This document shows positions 43,809 through 52,795 of a stretch of 64,000 nt of DNA, one piece after another. Under the pieces are notes generated by a model that saw only the letters and a list, made by a program, of their open reading frames with translations, did no database searches and was not told where the DNA came from. The position numbers were made by a program, and so were the translations under genes. The stretch covers positions 620,001 to 684,000 of the forward strand of contig NZ_JHXX01000001.1 in assembly GCF_000621605.1 (NCBI RefSeq), in the 5' to 3' direction. Origin of the DNA: Butyrivibrio sp. MC2021. GTDB lineage: Bacteria > Bacillota > Clostridia > Lachnospirales > Lachnospiraceae. Each line of letters begins with the position of its first letter. The first letter of the stretch is position 1.

Positions 43809-44480
43809 TTATTGGTTTATTACTGCCTTGTAGCCTACTCCCCGTTGAGAAATAATCTCAAAGGCCGTACAGCCTTCCAGTTTATTCCTGATTCGATTAA
43901 TGTAAACCTTTATAGTATTGTAATCAGTCTCAGTCTCATATCCCCAGATTTCATCCATTATCTGCTGTTTTGTAAAGGTAACACCCGGATATGACAAAAG
44001 CTTATAAAGGAGCTTAAACTCAGTATCCGTCAGATCCAGATCTTTATCATTCAGCCTTGCATACATACCATTTTCTGATATAACAAAGTCTCCAACACAA
44101 ATTTCTTTTTCGCTGTTTATCCTGGATCTTCGAAGTATCGCCTCAATATGCCAAGTAAGCTCCTCATAGTCTATGGGTTTGGTCAAATACTCATCTATCC
44201 CCAGCTCATAACCTTTCTTTTTGTGGGAGAAATCTCCCATGGCAGTAAGCATAATAACGGGAGTTGCATCCCCTATAGAGCGCAACTCCCGTACCAGTTC
44301 ATAACCATCCATTCTTGGCATGCAAACATCGACAATCATAAGATCGACCTTTGTCTCTTCAAGTTTATCTAAGGCATCCTTGCCATCTACAGCCTCAATT
44401 ATCTCATACTTATCCCGAAGCTTAACCTTGGTAAGGAGCCGTACTGCTTTTTCATCTTCCACCAAAAGAATCTTAATCAT
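43809..44480 (-). CDS. OmpR-family response regulator
   Basis: Receiver domain with the acidic pocket (ED at 8-9), phospho-acceptor Asp51 in IVDVCMP and Lys in LTKPIDY near 101; C-terminal winged helix with RGVGYK near the end. 223 residues. Its start overlaps the stop of a 27-residue upstream ORF, so its translation is probably coupled to it. First full gene of the two-component operon. Confidence 0.93.
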   Translation of the reverse strand: MIKILLVEDEKAVRLLTKVKLRDKYEIIEAVDGKDALDKLEETKVDLMIVDVCMPRMDGYELVRELRSIGDATPVIMLTAMGDFSHKKKGYELGIDEYLTKPIDYEELTWHIEAILRRSRINSEKEICVGDFVISENGMYARLNDKDLDLTDTEFKLLYKLLSYPGVTFTKQQIMDEIWGYETETDYNTIKVYINRIRNKLEGCTAFEIISQRGVGYKAVINQ

Positions 44481-44556
44481 TACATCTTTCTCTAAGCTTT
44501 ACTATAGCAAATACAGCCGCACCTACAACAGCAGTTCCAATTCCAATTTTATTCAT
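44473..44556 (-). CDS. 27-residue hydrophobic micro-ORF upstream of the response regulator
   Basis: ATG at 44556, preceded by GGAAAGGAAAG, reads MNKIGIGTAVVGAAVFAIVK and then LRERCND to TAA at 44475-44473. It is one TM-length Gly/Ala/Val helix with a charged C-terminus. Its last codons overlap the response regulator start (ATG at 44480), giving an 8-nt overlap. It could be a leader peptide, a small membrane regulator of the minimal-sensor kinase, or chance. Confidence 0.55.
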   Translation of the reverse strand: MNKIGIGTAVVGAAVFAIVKLRERCND

Positions 44557-44596
44557 GAGTATTCTTTCCTTTCCATTTTAATTCAATTTACATATA

Positions 44597-45622
44597 TCAT
44601 GCAATCTTGCCGGCAGCTTTAAGCCATTTAACTTCATCATGTATGGTCTCCTGATAGGATCTTGTGTGATATCCAAGCTCCTTCTTTGCCTTCGATGAAT
44701 CAAATGTATTGTTGCGAGCAAGGTTATAAACCGAGAAAGTAGTCATAATAGGCTTTGTTCCGGTTCTTTTTGCCTTGTTTTCCATCATCTTGCCCATGAG
44801 ATTTGCTGCCCATATAGGAAGGAACATCTTTACCGGCTTGCATCCGCTCTCATCACTTACCAGCTTACAGAACTCCCTGAAGGAAACAGGCTCATTGCCA
44901 AGAATATAGCACTGTCCCTTTTTTCCCTTATCAATAGCTGCTATTGTTCCGGCAGCTAGGTCCCTTACATCACATAGGTTAAAAGTGCCATCGACTCCTG
45001 CAGGCATTTCACCATTTATTATCTTTATAAGATTTCCTGTGGTCTCTCCGATTGCAAAGTCCTCCGGGCCCATTATTCCGCTTGGATGAACAACACACGC
45101 ATTAAGTCCTTCATTTTCTACTGCATCAAGTACAGCCTGTGTTGCAAGCGCCTTACTCTGCGAATAACAGCCAAGAACCTTGTCCTCATCAAAATGATCA
45201 ACCTCTCTTATCTTCTGTCCCTTTGGAAGCTCAGGTATCGCCCCTGTAGAGCTGCAGTATACAAGCTTCTTGCACTCTTTATGTGAAAGGCACAGGTCGA
45301 TAATGTTCTGGGTTCCGCCCACATTTACATCCATAATCTTCTGGTTATAATCAGGGTTTATTGAGACAATACTTGCTATATGAAGCACGATGCTCTCCAT
45401 TCCCTCAGGAACAGTAAAAAACTTTTCTAAAGACTCCTTATTTGTAAGATCGCCCTCAACAACCTCAGCCTCCTTAGGAACAAATCTCATTGCCGGGTCA
45501 TTGGGAAGAACAAAAGCTCTTACCTTATCTCCTCTTTCTACCAGCTGTCTGCAGATTGTTCCGCCAAGGAAGCCTGCTGCGCCTGTTACAAGAATCATTG
45601 TGTTATTGTTATTCTTAGACAT
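44597..45622 (-). CDS. NAD-dependent epimerase/dehydratase (extended SDR)
   Basis: Rossmann motif TGAAGFLG near residue 15-22, then D/N-rich NAD site, CSSTGA near 125 and YSQSKA near 155 with the catalytic Tyr/Lys. 341 residues; ATG at 45622 follows GGAGG. Likely acts on a nucleotide sugar, or on a ketone or flavonoid-type substrate as in dihydroflavonol reductases, which it resembles in layout. No gene adjoins tightly on either side; it is separated from the broken SDR by about 110 nt. Confidence 0.85.
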   Translation of the reverse strand: MSKNNNNTMILVTGAAGFLGGTICRQLVERGDKVRAFVLPNDPAMRFVPKEAEVVEGDLTNKESLEKFFTVPEGMESIVLHIASIVSINPDYNQKIMDVNVGGTQNIIDLCLSHKECKKLVYCSSTGAIPELPKGQKIREVDHFDEDKVLGCYSQSKALATQAVLDAVENEGLNACVVHPSGIMGPEDFAIGETTGNLIKIINGEMPAGVDGTFNLCDVRDLAAGTIAAIDKGKKGQCYILGNEPVSFREFCKLVSDESGCKPVKMFLPIWAANLMGKMMENKAKRTGTKPIMTTFSVYNLARNNTFDSSKAKKELGYHTRSYQETIHDEVKWLKAAGKIA

Positions 45623-45735
45623 AAAAATATCCTCCATATTATCAATTTGCTATTCCTAAGCACCTGCGTGCTTTTGTTTCCTGTTGATAATATGAGGATA
45701 TTCTTTAATGGTAAATTGAAAGTAAAAACTCTTGA

Positions 45736-46087
45736 TTATTTCTTAAACATTTTTCCGTTTGTGCATCCACCATCGCATAAGACGTCAACACCTGCAAGAT
45801 ATCCGTTTCTCTCATCTGCCACGGTAGCAATTGCAAATCCTGATTTCTGATACTCACCTTTTGCCAGATTGCTCTTTTTTACCAATTTCTTTACAAATAA
45901 TTCCTCATCTGTTTCTGCAAGAGCATACACCTTCCTGCTTATAAGGAATTTAGGAAGCACATAGGCTGCCTTCCAGCTTAGAGACTGTCCTTCCGGATAG
46001 TACAATAATCTTATCCTTAGGCATACACTTTGCTGTCTCCAGTCCCATTCCACTTCCACCGCCTGTTATTACACATACATTTTTCAT
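45736..46087 (-). pseudogene. Remnant of a short-chain dehydrogenase
   Basis: ATG at 46087 (overlapping the TIM-barrel gene stop as ATGA) opens a typical SDR N-terminus, VCVITGGGSGMGLETAK, ending at a stop after about 44 residues. A second frame then supplies a typical SDR C-terminus, ERNGYLAGVDVLCDGG, to 45736. The middle, with the catalytic Ser-Tyr-Lys, is missing: about 117 of some 250 residues remain. So there is both a frameshift and a large internal deletion. It was the last gene of the glycoside operon. Confidence 0.85.
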
Positions 46088-46959
46088 TGGTCATGCTCCA
46101 TTTTTTGCTTTATAAACCACTTTGAACTCACCTGAAGGCTCTTAACCGGGTCATTATCTATCCAGTTTTTGTGGGTCTCAAGAACGATCGCTTCTACTCT
46201 GGTATTTGCCTTTACGGCTTCCAAGATAGTTCCGAGAGCCATATTACCTGTGCCTAGTTCCGCGGCGTCCTCTTTAAGTATAGGCGTAATAAAAGGCCCC
46301 TTCTTCCTGCAGCCCCTGTCATTTATGTGCCACATCACCATCCTGTCTGACAGTTTGTTTATAAGGGCTGTGACATCGGCACCTCCATCTGCCATCCAGT
46401 ATGTATCAAGCTCGAAGTTGACATACTGCGGATCTGTGTTTTCTACGATCAGATCATAGGCGGTCTTTTCTTCTGAGACCCTCTGCAGCTCTACGTTGTG
46501 ATTGTGATAAAGAAGTTTTACTCCATAGGGTAAAAGAGCTTCTCCCGCCTTATTAAGCCTCTCAGCAAGTTTTTTTACCTCAGAAGCATTCCCGTAATCA
46601 AACCTGTACATACCGGTTATAACAACGGTATCTGTTCCAAAGCTCATGGCTTCTTTAGCAACAGCCTCAGGGTTTTCTTCAATGCTGTTCAGATAGCTGT
46701 GCAGACTTATAACCTTCAGCCCACTTTCAGCGATCAGCTCCTTCCAGTTAAGTTTCCCTCCACTTCCCGTGGGCATGCCGGCAAATTTAGTAAGCAGCCT
46801 CACAATAAAGGGAGTTGGTTTTATCATAAACTCATTTAGCTCAATGCCGTCATATCCGGCATCTTTAATTGCTTTTAGTGTGCTAAATGCACTCTCATGA
46901 CTGTTGCACCTGCTTCCGATCATTATCTGTTGCACACCCGTCAGTACTGTGTCTTTCAT
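46084..46959 (-). CDS. Sugar phosphate isomerase/epimerase family TIM-barrel protein
   Basis: Xylose-isomerase-like barrel of 291 residues. Putative metal ligands: Glu in GIELNEF near 37, His in YHNHNVEL near 152, Asp in ELDTYW near 183, WHINDRG near 210 and VLETH near 264. Members include isomerases and enzymes that oxidise or cleave glycosides. Start overlaps the GH1 stop by 1 nt (TAATG). With rhamnosidase, GH1 and GH2 neighbours it probably processes the released sugar or glycoside. Confidence 0.87.
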   Translation of the reverse strand: MKDTVLTGVQQIMIGSRCNSHESAFSTLKAIKDAGYDGIELNEFMIKPTPFIVRLLTKFAGMPTGSGGKLNWKELIAESGLKVISLHSYLNSIEENPEAVAKEAMSFGTDTVVITGMYRFDYGNASEVKKLAERLNKAGEALLPYGVKLLYHNHNVELQRVSEEKTAYDLIVENTDPQYVNFELDTYWMADGGADVTALINKLSDRMVMWHINDRGCRKKGPFITPILKEDAAELGTGNMALGTILEAVKANTRVEAIVLETHKNWIDNDPVKSLQVSSKWFIKQKMEHDQ

Positions 46960-48263
46960 TATTTCAAATAGCCTCCAAGATGCTTCAAACTGGGCTTTGG
47001 TGCCCTGATCTGTGTTTTCCTGTCAACTGCGCAAAGACCAAATGTCAGCGCATAACCTTTCTGCCACTCAAAATTATCGATAAGTGACCAGTGGCAGTAT
47101 CCGATGACAGGAATTCCATCATTTATACAGCTCTGAACACCCTCAATTGCCTTGTCGATAAACTCAACTCTCTGCTTATCATCTGCTGTTGCTATTCCAT
47201 TTTCGGTAACCATGATCGGAACATTTGGCATCTCCTCATGCACGCGTCTTATTACATGCTCAAGGGCTTCAGGGTATACTTCGTAATCCATCTGTGTCAT
47301 GGCTGTTCCCTCCGGAACAGGCACTATTCCATCAGGGCCGTAAGTTGTTCTGGTATAGTTCTGAAGTCCGAAGAAATCATCATCCTTGATGTAAGGAATG
47401 TAATGACTGAACTCCTCGTTCCAGTCGCTGTCTGCGCGCTCCTTGCCACCTTCTATGTACTGGCAGTCGTGCAGGGAAAGCGTAATACCAACCTGAATAT
47501 CCGGATTAACAGCCTTGATTGCTTCCTTGGCTGCCTGATGCGCCTTTATAACTATCATATCGCCATTTGCATCTGTTGCAGAAACAAATGTATGCGGTTG
47601 AGGATCTCCGAATACTTTGGCATTCTCCATTGCTGCCAGCTTCATTTTCTCCATCGGGTCAGAGAGATTAAGTCCAACCTGAACCTGTCCCTCCATGGAG
47701 TCACCACTGCTTTTGGCTGCATTTGCCATTTTCGCCATCATCTGCTTCTTAAATCTCTCCATGAGAGCGCCTATCTGAAGTCTCATGTTGGCCTCATTTA
47801 TGGTGCAGATATACTTTATCTCGCTTCCAAGCTGCTCTGTGACGAACCTTGCATAGTTGGCAAAAAGCTCTACAACCTGCTCATTGTCCCAGCCTCCCAG
47901 TTTTATAAGCCAGACAGGCGATGTGAAATGCATGAGGGTAATAACCGGCTCAACACCATTGTCCCTGCAGCATTTGATCATCTTCCTGTAATGCTCGATC
48001 TCTTTTTCATCAAACTTGCCCTGCTCAGGCTCAATACGTGCCCATTCAACAGAGAATCTGTAAGTGTTAAGGCCTGCATCCGCAAGCATCTTGATGTCTT
48101 CTTCGTATCTGTTATAGTGATCCACAGCATCCAGTGAAGGCTCAACAAACTGTGAATACTCCATATTCTCCATTACCCAGTAATCTGAATTTGTATTGTT
48201 TCCTTCAACCTGATGGGCTGCAGTAGAAGCGCCCAGCATAAATCCGTTCTCGAACTTGTTCAT
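46959..48263 (-). CDS. GH1 beta-glycosidase with an unusual Met/Lys-rich insert
   Basis: Family 1 glycosidase, cytoplasmic. GASTAAHQVEG near 14, acid/base Glu in CTINEAN near 155 (Ala where Pro is usual), and nucleophile Glu in VTENGIAT near 352. 434 residues. After the acid/base motif the usual PG loop is replaced by about 60 residues rich in Met, Lys and Ala (ERFKKQMMAKMANAAKSSG...). ATG at 48263 follows GGAGG. Substrate likely a beta-glucoside released after rhamnose removal by the neighbouring GH78 enzyme. Confidence 0.9.
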   Translation of the reverse strand: MNKFENGFMLGASTAAHQVEGNNTNSDYWVMENMEYSQFVEPSLDAVDHYNRYEEDIKMLADAGLNTYRFSVEWARIEPEQGKFDEKEIEHYRKMIKCCRDNGVEPVITLMHFTSPVWLIKLGGWDNEQVVELFANYARFVTEQLGSEIKYICTINEANMRLQIGALMERFKKQMMAKMANAAKSSGDSMEGQVQVGLNLSDPMEKMKLAAMENAKVFGDPQPHTFVSATDANGDMIVIKAHQAAKEAIKAVNPDIQVGITLSLHDCQYIEGGKERADSDWNEEFSHYIPYIKDDDFFGLQNYTRTTYGPDGIVPVPEGTAMTQMDYEVYPEALEHVIRRVHEEMPNVPIMVTENGIATADDKQRVEFIDKAIEGVQSCINDGIPVIGYCHWSLIDNFEWQKGYALTFGLCAVDRKTQIRAPKPSLKHLGGYLK

Positions 48264-48281
48264 TTTCCTATCCTCCATAAT

Positions 48282-50543
48282 TTAAATCTCATAACTTCCG
48301 CTTGTCAGAATTCTCTTTTCCCCGCCGGGGAGCTCCAGCTCTGCTTCCATTCCTTCAGGAATTTCAAAATGGTAAGCAAAAGTATTCGAGTTCTCAATAT
48401 ATCTCCATTCGGATACTATGCGGCCTTTCGGCGAATCATAGTAGCCCTTTGCAAACTTAAGTTTCTCATCCGGCACTGGCTTTATCAGGACCTTGTCAAA
48501 ATCGTATCTGATTCCCAAGACACCGGACAAAAGCCATCCGGAAACAGCTCCATAGGAGTAGTGATTCAGTGAATCATGGACAGTGCCATCTTCTCTGACG
48601 CCATCCCAGGTCTCCCAGATAGTGGTAGCACCTTTCTCCACCGCATAGAGCCACGAAGGATAGCTTTTTTGCAACAGCAGCCTGTATGCAGTATCCACAT
48701 AACCGTAATCTGCAAGCACGCCGCACAGGAAAGGCGTTGAAAGGAAGCCTGTATTAAGATGATAGTCATTTTTCACTACCAGCTCATTTAAGTCTTTAGC
48801 AGCTTCCACTGCCTCTTTTTCAGGTAAAAGACAAAACGCAAGAGGCCTTACGTACTCGCACTGCCTGTCTGACCTGATATGTCCGTCCTTGAGAACCAGA
48901 TATCTGTATGCCTCAGTCGCCTTTTCCGAGATCTCTTTGTACTTATCTGCATCAGCGCTATTTCCGAGAATCTCAGATATTTTGGCGAGAATCCCCGATG
49001 AATATGCATAGTAAGCTGTTGCCACTTCAGGCTGGCCATCCTTGAAAGCAGCCATCATAGTCTTCATAACGTCTGCTCCTGGCTCGCACCACTCACCATA
49101 GTCCATTCCGGTGTCGATGATGTATTTTCTGTAAGGGTTCTTTCCAAAGCGGTTCTTGAGCTTGCTCTTTCCTGCTCTTCTTCCGAGGAAATCCACCCAC
49201 TTCTTCATCATTTCATAATTGTCAGCAAGTACCTGCTTATCACCGTATATTCTGTACAGATTCCAGGGCACTATAACAGCCGCATCGCCCCAGCCTACAG
49301 AAGCTGAGAACATCTCTGCTATCTTGCCCGGATTTGAGTTCTTGGGACAGATATACGCCATTTTACCGTCGGAGTGCTGCCCTATCCTCACGTTTGCAAG
49401 CCATTTCTCGTAAACATTCTTACAGTCCATGAGATATGCTCCGGTCCTCACAAAAACCGCTGCATCGCCTGTCCAGCCTGCTCTCTCTCTTGTAGGGCAG
49501 TCGGTCGGTATATCGCAGAAGTTCGACTTCATGGACCATACACTGTTTGCAAAGAGCTTATTTACCGCATCCACGCCACATTCAAAGCCTGCTGTTTCCT
49601 TCATGTCAGAATACACAGCTATGCTCTTTATTTTGATGTTTTCTGGTAAAATATCACCCGTTATCTTGGCATATCTGAATCCAAACATCGAAAAATGAGG
49701 CTTAAACTCATTCCTGCCCGGATTGCAGATATAGTTTATTTCCTGTTTTATTCCGCCTGATTTGTTCCTGTCTCCGGGCTGGAAATTACTGATTGTGAAG
49801 TTTCCGTTTTCATCCAGGGTTTCACCGTGGACGAGGCAGATCTTCTCACCGCCTTTGGCGTTTTCTACAACAAAAGACGTATAACCTGCAAGGTTCTGTC
49901 CGAAATCAAATACGCTCTCTCCATTCGGAGTTGTGATAAGTCTGCCTTCAAACACTTCATGTTCCGTAACAAACGGCGATGTCTGGGCTATAAGATTCCC
50001 TTTGTCAAAAGACATCTCCCCGGCCTTATGCCACTCACCAAAGCCCGCACCGGCATCACAAGTTTCTCCCAGTTCAAGGTCCGTAAGCTTAATGGTCCCG
50101 TTTTCACAGGCATCCCAGCTGCAATCCGTGACAAGTATCGGATTCTCCATGTCTCCATCGCCTATCACTGCGCACAGAAATGAAATATCCTCGCCGTAGA
50201 GGTTTCTCACGCCGTCAATTCCGTTGCATCCTCTGTACCAGCCATCACCAAGCGTTATAAATATCTCGTTTTCACCGGGCTTTAGCACTTCAGTGATCTC
50301 ATACTCCTGGTACTGAAGCCTTTTATCATACTCATCACATCCCGGTGTCAGTCGTGCATCCGTAATTTTCCGGCCATTTATCAATATTTCATACAAGCCA
50401 TGGGCCGTAGCATATATGCTGACTTTCCCCTCTTTATAAGAGAATGTGGTCCTTAAATAGCCTGCTCCCTTTCTCTTATCAGGTTCTGTCACGGTTTCAG
50501 GTGATATCCACTTTGCTTTTTCAAAAATCTTAGCCGCTTCCAT
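48282..50543 (-). CDS. GH78 alpha-L-rhamnosidase
   Basis: Removes terminal alpha-rhamnose from plant glycosides or pectin side chains. 753 residues, no signal peptide, so it acts on imported substrate. N-terminal beta-sandwich domains (about 1-310), then the (alpha/alpha)6 barrel with CDIPTDCPTRERAGWTGDA near 345 (conserved acid-bearing motif) and TTIWETWDG near 640 with the other catalytic Glu; C-terminal beta domain with the GRIVSEW strand. 18 nt upstream of GH1 and 19 nt downstream of GH2: one operon. Confidence 0.93.
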   Translation of the reverse strand: MEAAKIFEKAKWISPETVTEPDKRKGAGYLRTTFSYKEGKVSIYATAHGLYEILINGRKITDARLTPGCDEYDKRLQYQEYEITEVLKPGENEIFITLGDGWYRGCNGIDGVRNLYGEDISFLCAVIGDGDMENPILVTDCSWDACENGTIKLTDLELGETCDAGAGFGEWHKAGEMSFDKGNLIAQTSPFVTEHEVFEGRLITTPNGESVFDFGQNLAGYTSFVVENAKGGEKICLVHGETLDENGNFTISNFQPGDRNKSGGIKQEINYICNPGRNEFKPHFSMFGFRYAKITGDILPENIKIKSIAVYSDMKETAGFECGVDAVNKLFANSVWSMKSNFCDIPTDCPTRERAGWTGDAAVFVRTGAYLMDCKNVYEKWLANVRIGQHSDGKMAYICPKNSNPGKIAEMFSASVGWGDAAVIVPWNLYRIYGDKQVLADNYEMMKKWVDFLGRRAGKSKLKNRFGKNPYRKYIIDTGMDYGEWCEPGADVMKTMMAAFKDGQPEVATAYYAYSSGILAKISEILGNSADADKYKEISEKATEAYRYLVLKDGHIRSDRQCEYVRPLAFCLLPEKEAVEAAKDLNELVVKNDYHLNTGFLSTPFLCGVLADYGYVDTAYRLLLQKSYPSWLYAVEKGATTIWETWDGVREDGTVHDSLNHYSYGAVSGWLLSGVLGIRYDFDKVLIKPVPDEKLKFAKGYYDSPKGRIVSEWRYIENSNTFAYHFEIPEGMEAELELPGGEKRILTSGSYEI

Positions 50544-50562
50544 CTAACACCTCTTGTGTTCT

Positions 50563-52776
50563 TTACTGCTTTTTAATATTCATAAGAGCATTTGAAAGTG
50601 CCTTAATCTCGTCAGATTCTATATCCATTCCGCCCTGTTGCAGGAGCTTCTTAAGGGGCTGGCGGGCAATCATCTGCTGCATTGCTTCTGAAATCTCTAC
50701 GCCTTCTCCCATTCCGCCTGCTGTTCTTGATGTCATTGCTGCCATCATCCTGTCGAGAATTGCTTTTCCTTCAGGTATGGCCTGAATCTCTGCCATTGTA
50801 CTTGAAAGGGAGAGATATCCCTCTTTTTCCTCAGGCTCATCTTTCTTGTCAAACCAGTTTCTGACCTTTTTATCCGGTGCAAAATATGTCGGATTGGGCT
50901 CGGAAACCTTTGTTATCTCCATCTCATCCGAAAGTTCTCCGCTCACAGCCTTTATGGTATGAACTCCGCTTATGGGAACATTAAACTTAAAGATATGTTC
51001 TCCACTTGCGTTTCCTACTTCTACGCCGTCAACAAAGAGAGTTACGGACTTTTGGTTTGAATATACCTTTATCTCTGTATTATCCTCGATGCGGTCGTGA
51101 TATCTTTTTCCGCAAAGATGAACGAAAGGCTCATCAGACCACCATGCTTTATAGATATAATAAGCGTCCTTTTTCTGCTTTCTGTCAAAGGTGATGACGC
51201 CCTTGTGGTTTTTGCCCGGATCTCCTGCCTCATCTCGTCCAGCTGCAGCAAATTCAAACATATTCCAAAGATATGTTCCCCAGATATATGGACGGGTGCT
51301 GAACATTTCAAGCATATGCTCGTGATAAACAGCCTGATAACTCTCTGTATAATCGCCTTTTTCAGGTATTGGAGACTGAAGCGTAATTACTGAATCTGCG
51401 CCATACTCCGTAAGTCCTATTGCCACATCGGGATGCTGATTATGGAAATCGTCAAACCACTTGTCATTGTCCTCCATCTCGCCTACATACCAGCCATAGT
51501 AGAGGTTGTAGCCGCGAATATCAGGCAGTGTTACAAGAGGCGAGTCTGTCTCAAGAAGGAACAGATTTGCCATGGCAGAATATCTGATAGGATCCATCTC
51601 GTGGACAATATCGTTTAATATCCTGTGGTTCTCCAAAAGGTCTTCAGTTACGCCTTGCAGAGATATTTCATTTGAAAGTGCCCAACACATTATTGATGCA
51701 TGATTGTAATTCTGGCTTATCAGCTCTTTCATCTGGGATATGGTGTTCTCTCTTCCACTGTCCATATGTACGGTAATATATGGAATCTCAGCCCATACCA
51801 CTATGCCCTTTTCATCGCAAAGATCATAGAAGTACTGATCGTGCTGATAGTGTGCAAGCCTTATGGAATTGGCGCCCATGGAGAGGATGAGTTCAATGTC
51901 CTCCCTGTGCATCTCTTTTGTCAGTGCATTGCCAACTCCTGCCCTGTCCTGATGCCTTGAAACTCCTCGAAGCGGATAGCTTTCTCCGTTAAGAAAGAAT
52001 CCCTTTTGGGGATCAACATGAAACTGCCTTACTCCAAATCTGTCATAAATTCTGTCACACTCTTTTGTTCCATCCAAAAGAGTCGCTGTTATATTGTACA
52101 GGAACGGATCCTTGAGACCGTTCCATAAATGTGGCTCTTTTATCGTGATCTTACCGCAGGCAACATATCCACAGGATGCATTCTCTGCCGGAACCACCTC
52201 AAACTCCTGCTCTGTTACACCATCAATTGATATTCTTACGCGCTCTCCGCCGCTTGTGTATGCCTTTATTTCAATTTCAGCATCATTTCCGTTTAGTCTT
52301 GGTGTGACGTACAGTCCTTTTCCACCATAATAGTCCATGTCAAAGTGCTTTTCATCCACAACCACAAGATAAACATCCCTGTAAATGCCACCATAGAAAG
52401 TGAAATCCGCTTTCTGTGGATACACCCTTGTATTGGGCTCGTTGGAAACAGAAACTACCATCTCATTTAAATCTGAAAGTGCCTCTGTAATGTCCGTCCT
52501 AAAGCAGGAATATCCGCCATCATGGCTCGCAACCTCACGGCCGTTTAAAACAACTTTTGCAGAGGAGTTAGCGCCTCGAAATTCCACAAACACCCGCTGT
52601 CCCTCTTCCATTACCGGTCTTTCAAATGTCTTTTTATAAAGGCAGGTTCCTCTGTAATACTGCTCAGGCCCCGTCTGTCCATCAACAGCATTCCAGGTAT
52701 GAGGAAGAGTTATGCTTTTGCTCTTTTCCTCTTTTTCAAATATCCAGTTATCATTCCAAAGAATTGTTGTTCGCAT
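50563..52776 (-). CDS. GH2 beta-galactosidase/glucuronidase-family enzyme
   Basis: 737 residues: jelly roll with HTWN near 26, Ig-like domain, then TIM barrel with RGVSRHQD near 277, acid/base Glu in ALSNEIS near 369 and nucleophile Glu in GLTEYGADS near 455. No signal peptide. After the barrel and an Ig-like domain comes a 70-residue helical tail rich in Met, Gln and Ala (about 665-737) that is not standard in the family. Exact substrate (galactoside, glucuronide or other) cannot be read. Second gene of the operon, 19 nt behind the transporter. Confidence 0.91.
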   Translation of the reverse strand: MRTTILWNDNWIFEKEEKSKSITLPHTWNAVDGQTGPEQYYRGTCLYKKTFERPVMEEGQRVFVEFRGANSSAKVVLNGREVASHDGGYSCFRTDITEALSDLNEMVVSVSNEPNTRVYPQKADFTFYGGIYRDVYLVVVDEKHFDMDYYGGKGLYVTPRLNGNDAEIEIKAYTSGGERVRISIDGVTEQEFEVVPAENASCGYVACGKITIKEPHLWNGLKDPFLYNITATLLDGTKECDRIYDRFGVRQFHVDPQKGFFLNGESYPLRGVSRHQDRAGVGNALTKEMHREDIELILSMGANSIRLAHYQHDQYFYDLCDEKGIVVWAEIPYITVHMDSGRENTISQMKELISQNYNHASIMCWALSNEISLQGVTEDLLENHRILNDIVHEMDPIRYSAMANLFLLETDSPLVTLPDIRGYNLYYGWYVGEMEDNDKWFDDFHNQHPDVAIGLTEYGADSVITLQSPIPEKGDYTESYQAVYHEHMLEMFSTRPYIWGTYLWNMFEFAAAGRDEAGDPGKNHKGVITFDRKQKKDAYYIYKAWWSDEPFVHLCGKRYHDRIEDNTEIKVYSNQKSVTLFVDGVEVGNASGEHIFKFNVPISGVHTIKAVSGELSDEMEITKVSEPNPTYFAPDKKVRNWFDKKDEPEEKEGYLSLSSTMAEIQAIPEGKAILDRMMAAMTSRTAGGMGEGVEISEAMQQMIARQPLKKLLQQGGMDIESDEIKALSNALMNIKKQ

Positions 52777-52795
52777 GTTTCACCTCTCCTACTTT

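Noticed and set aside
45655..45684. Terminator-like hairpin AAGCAC-CTGC-GTGCTT followed by TTGTTT
   Set aside because: The T-run points along the plus strand, where no gene precedes it; the minus-strand reading has none. Left without a function.
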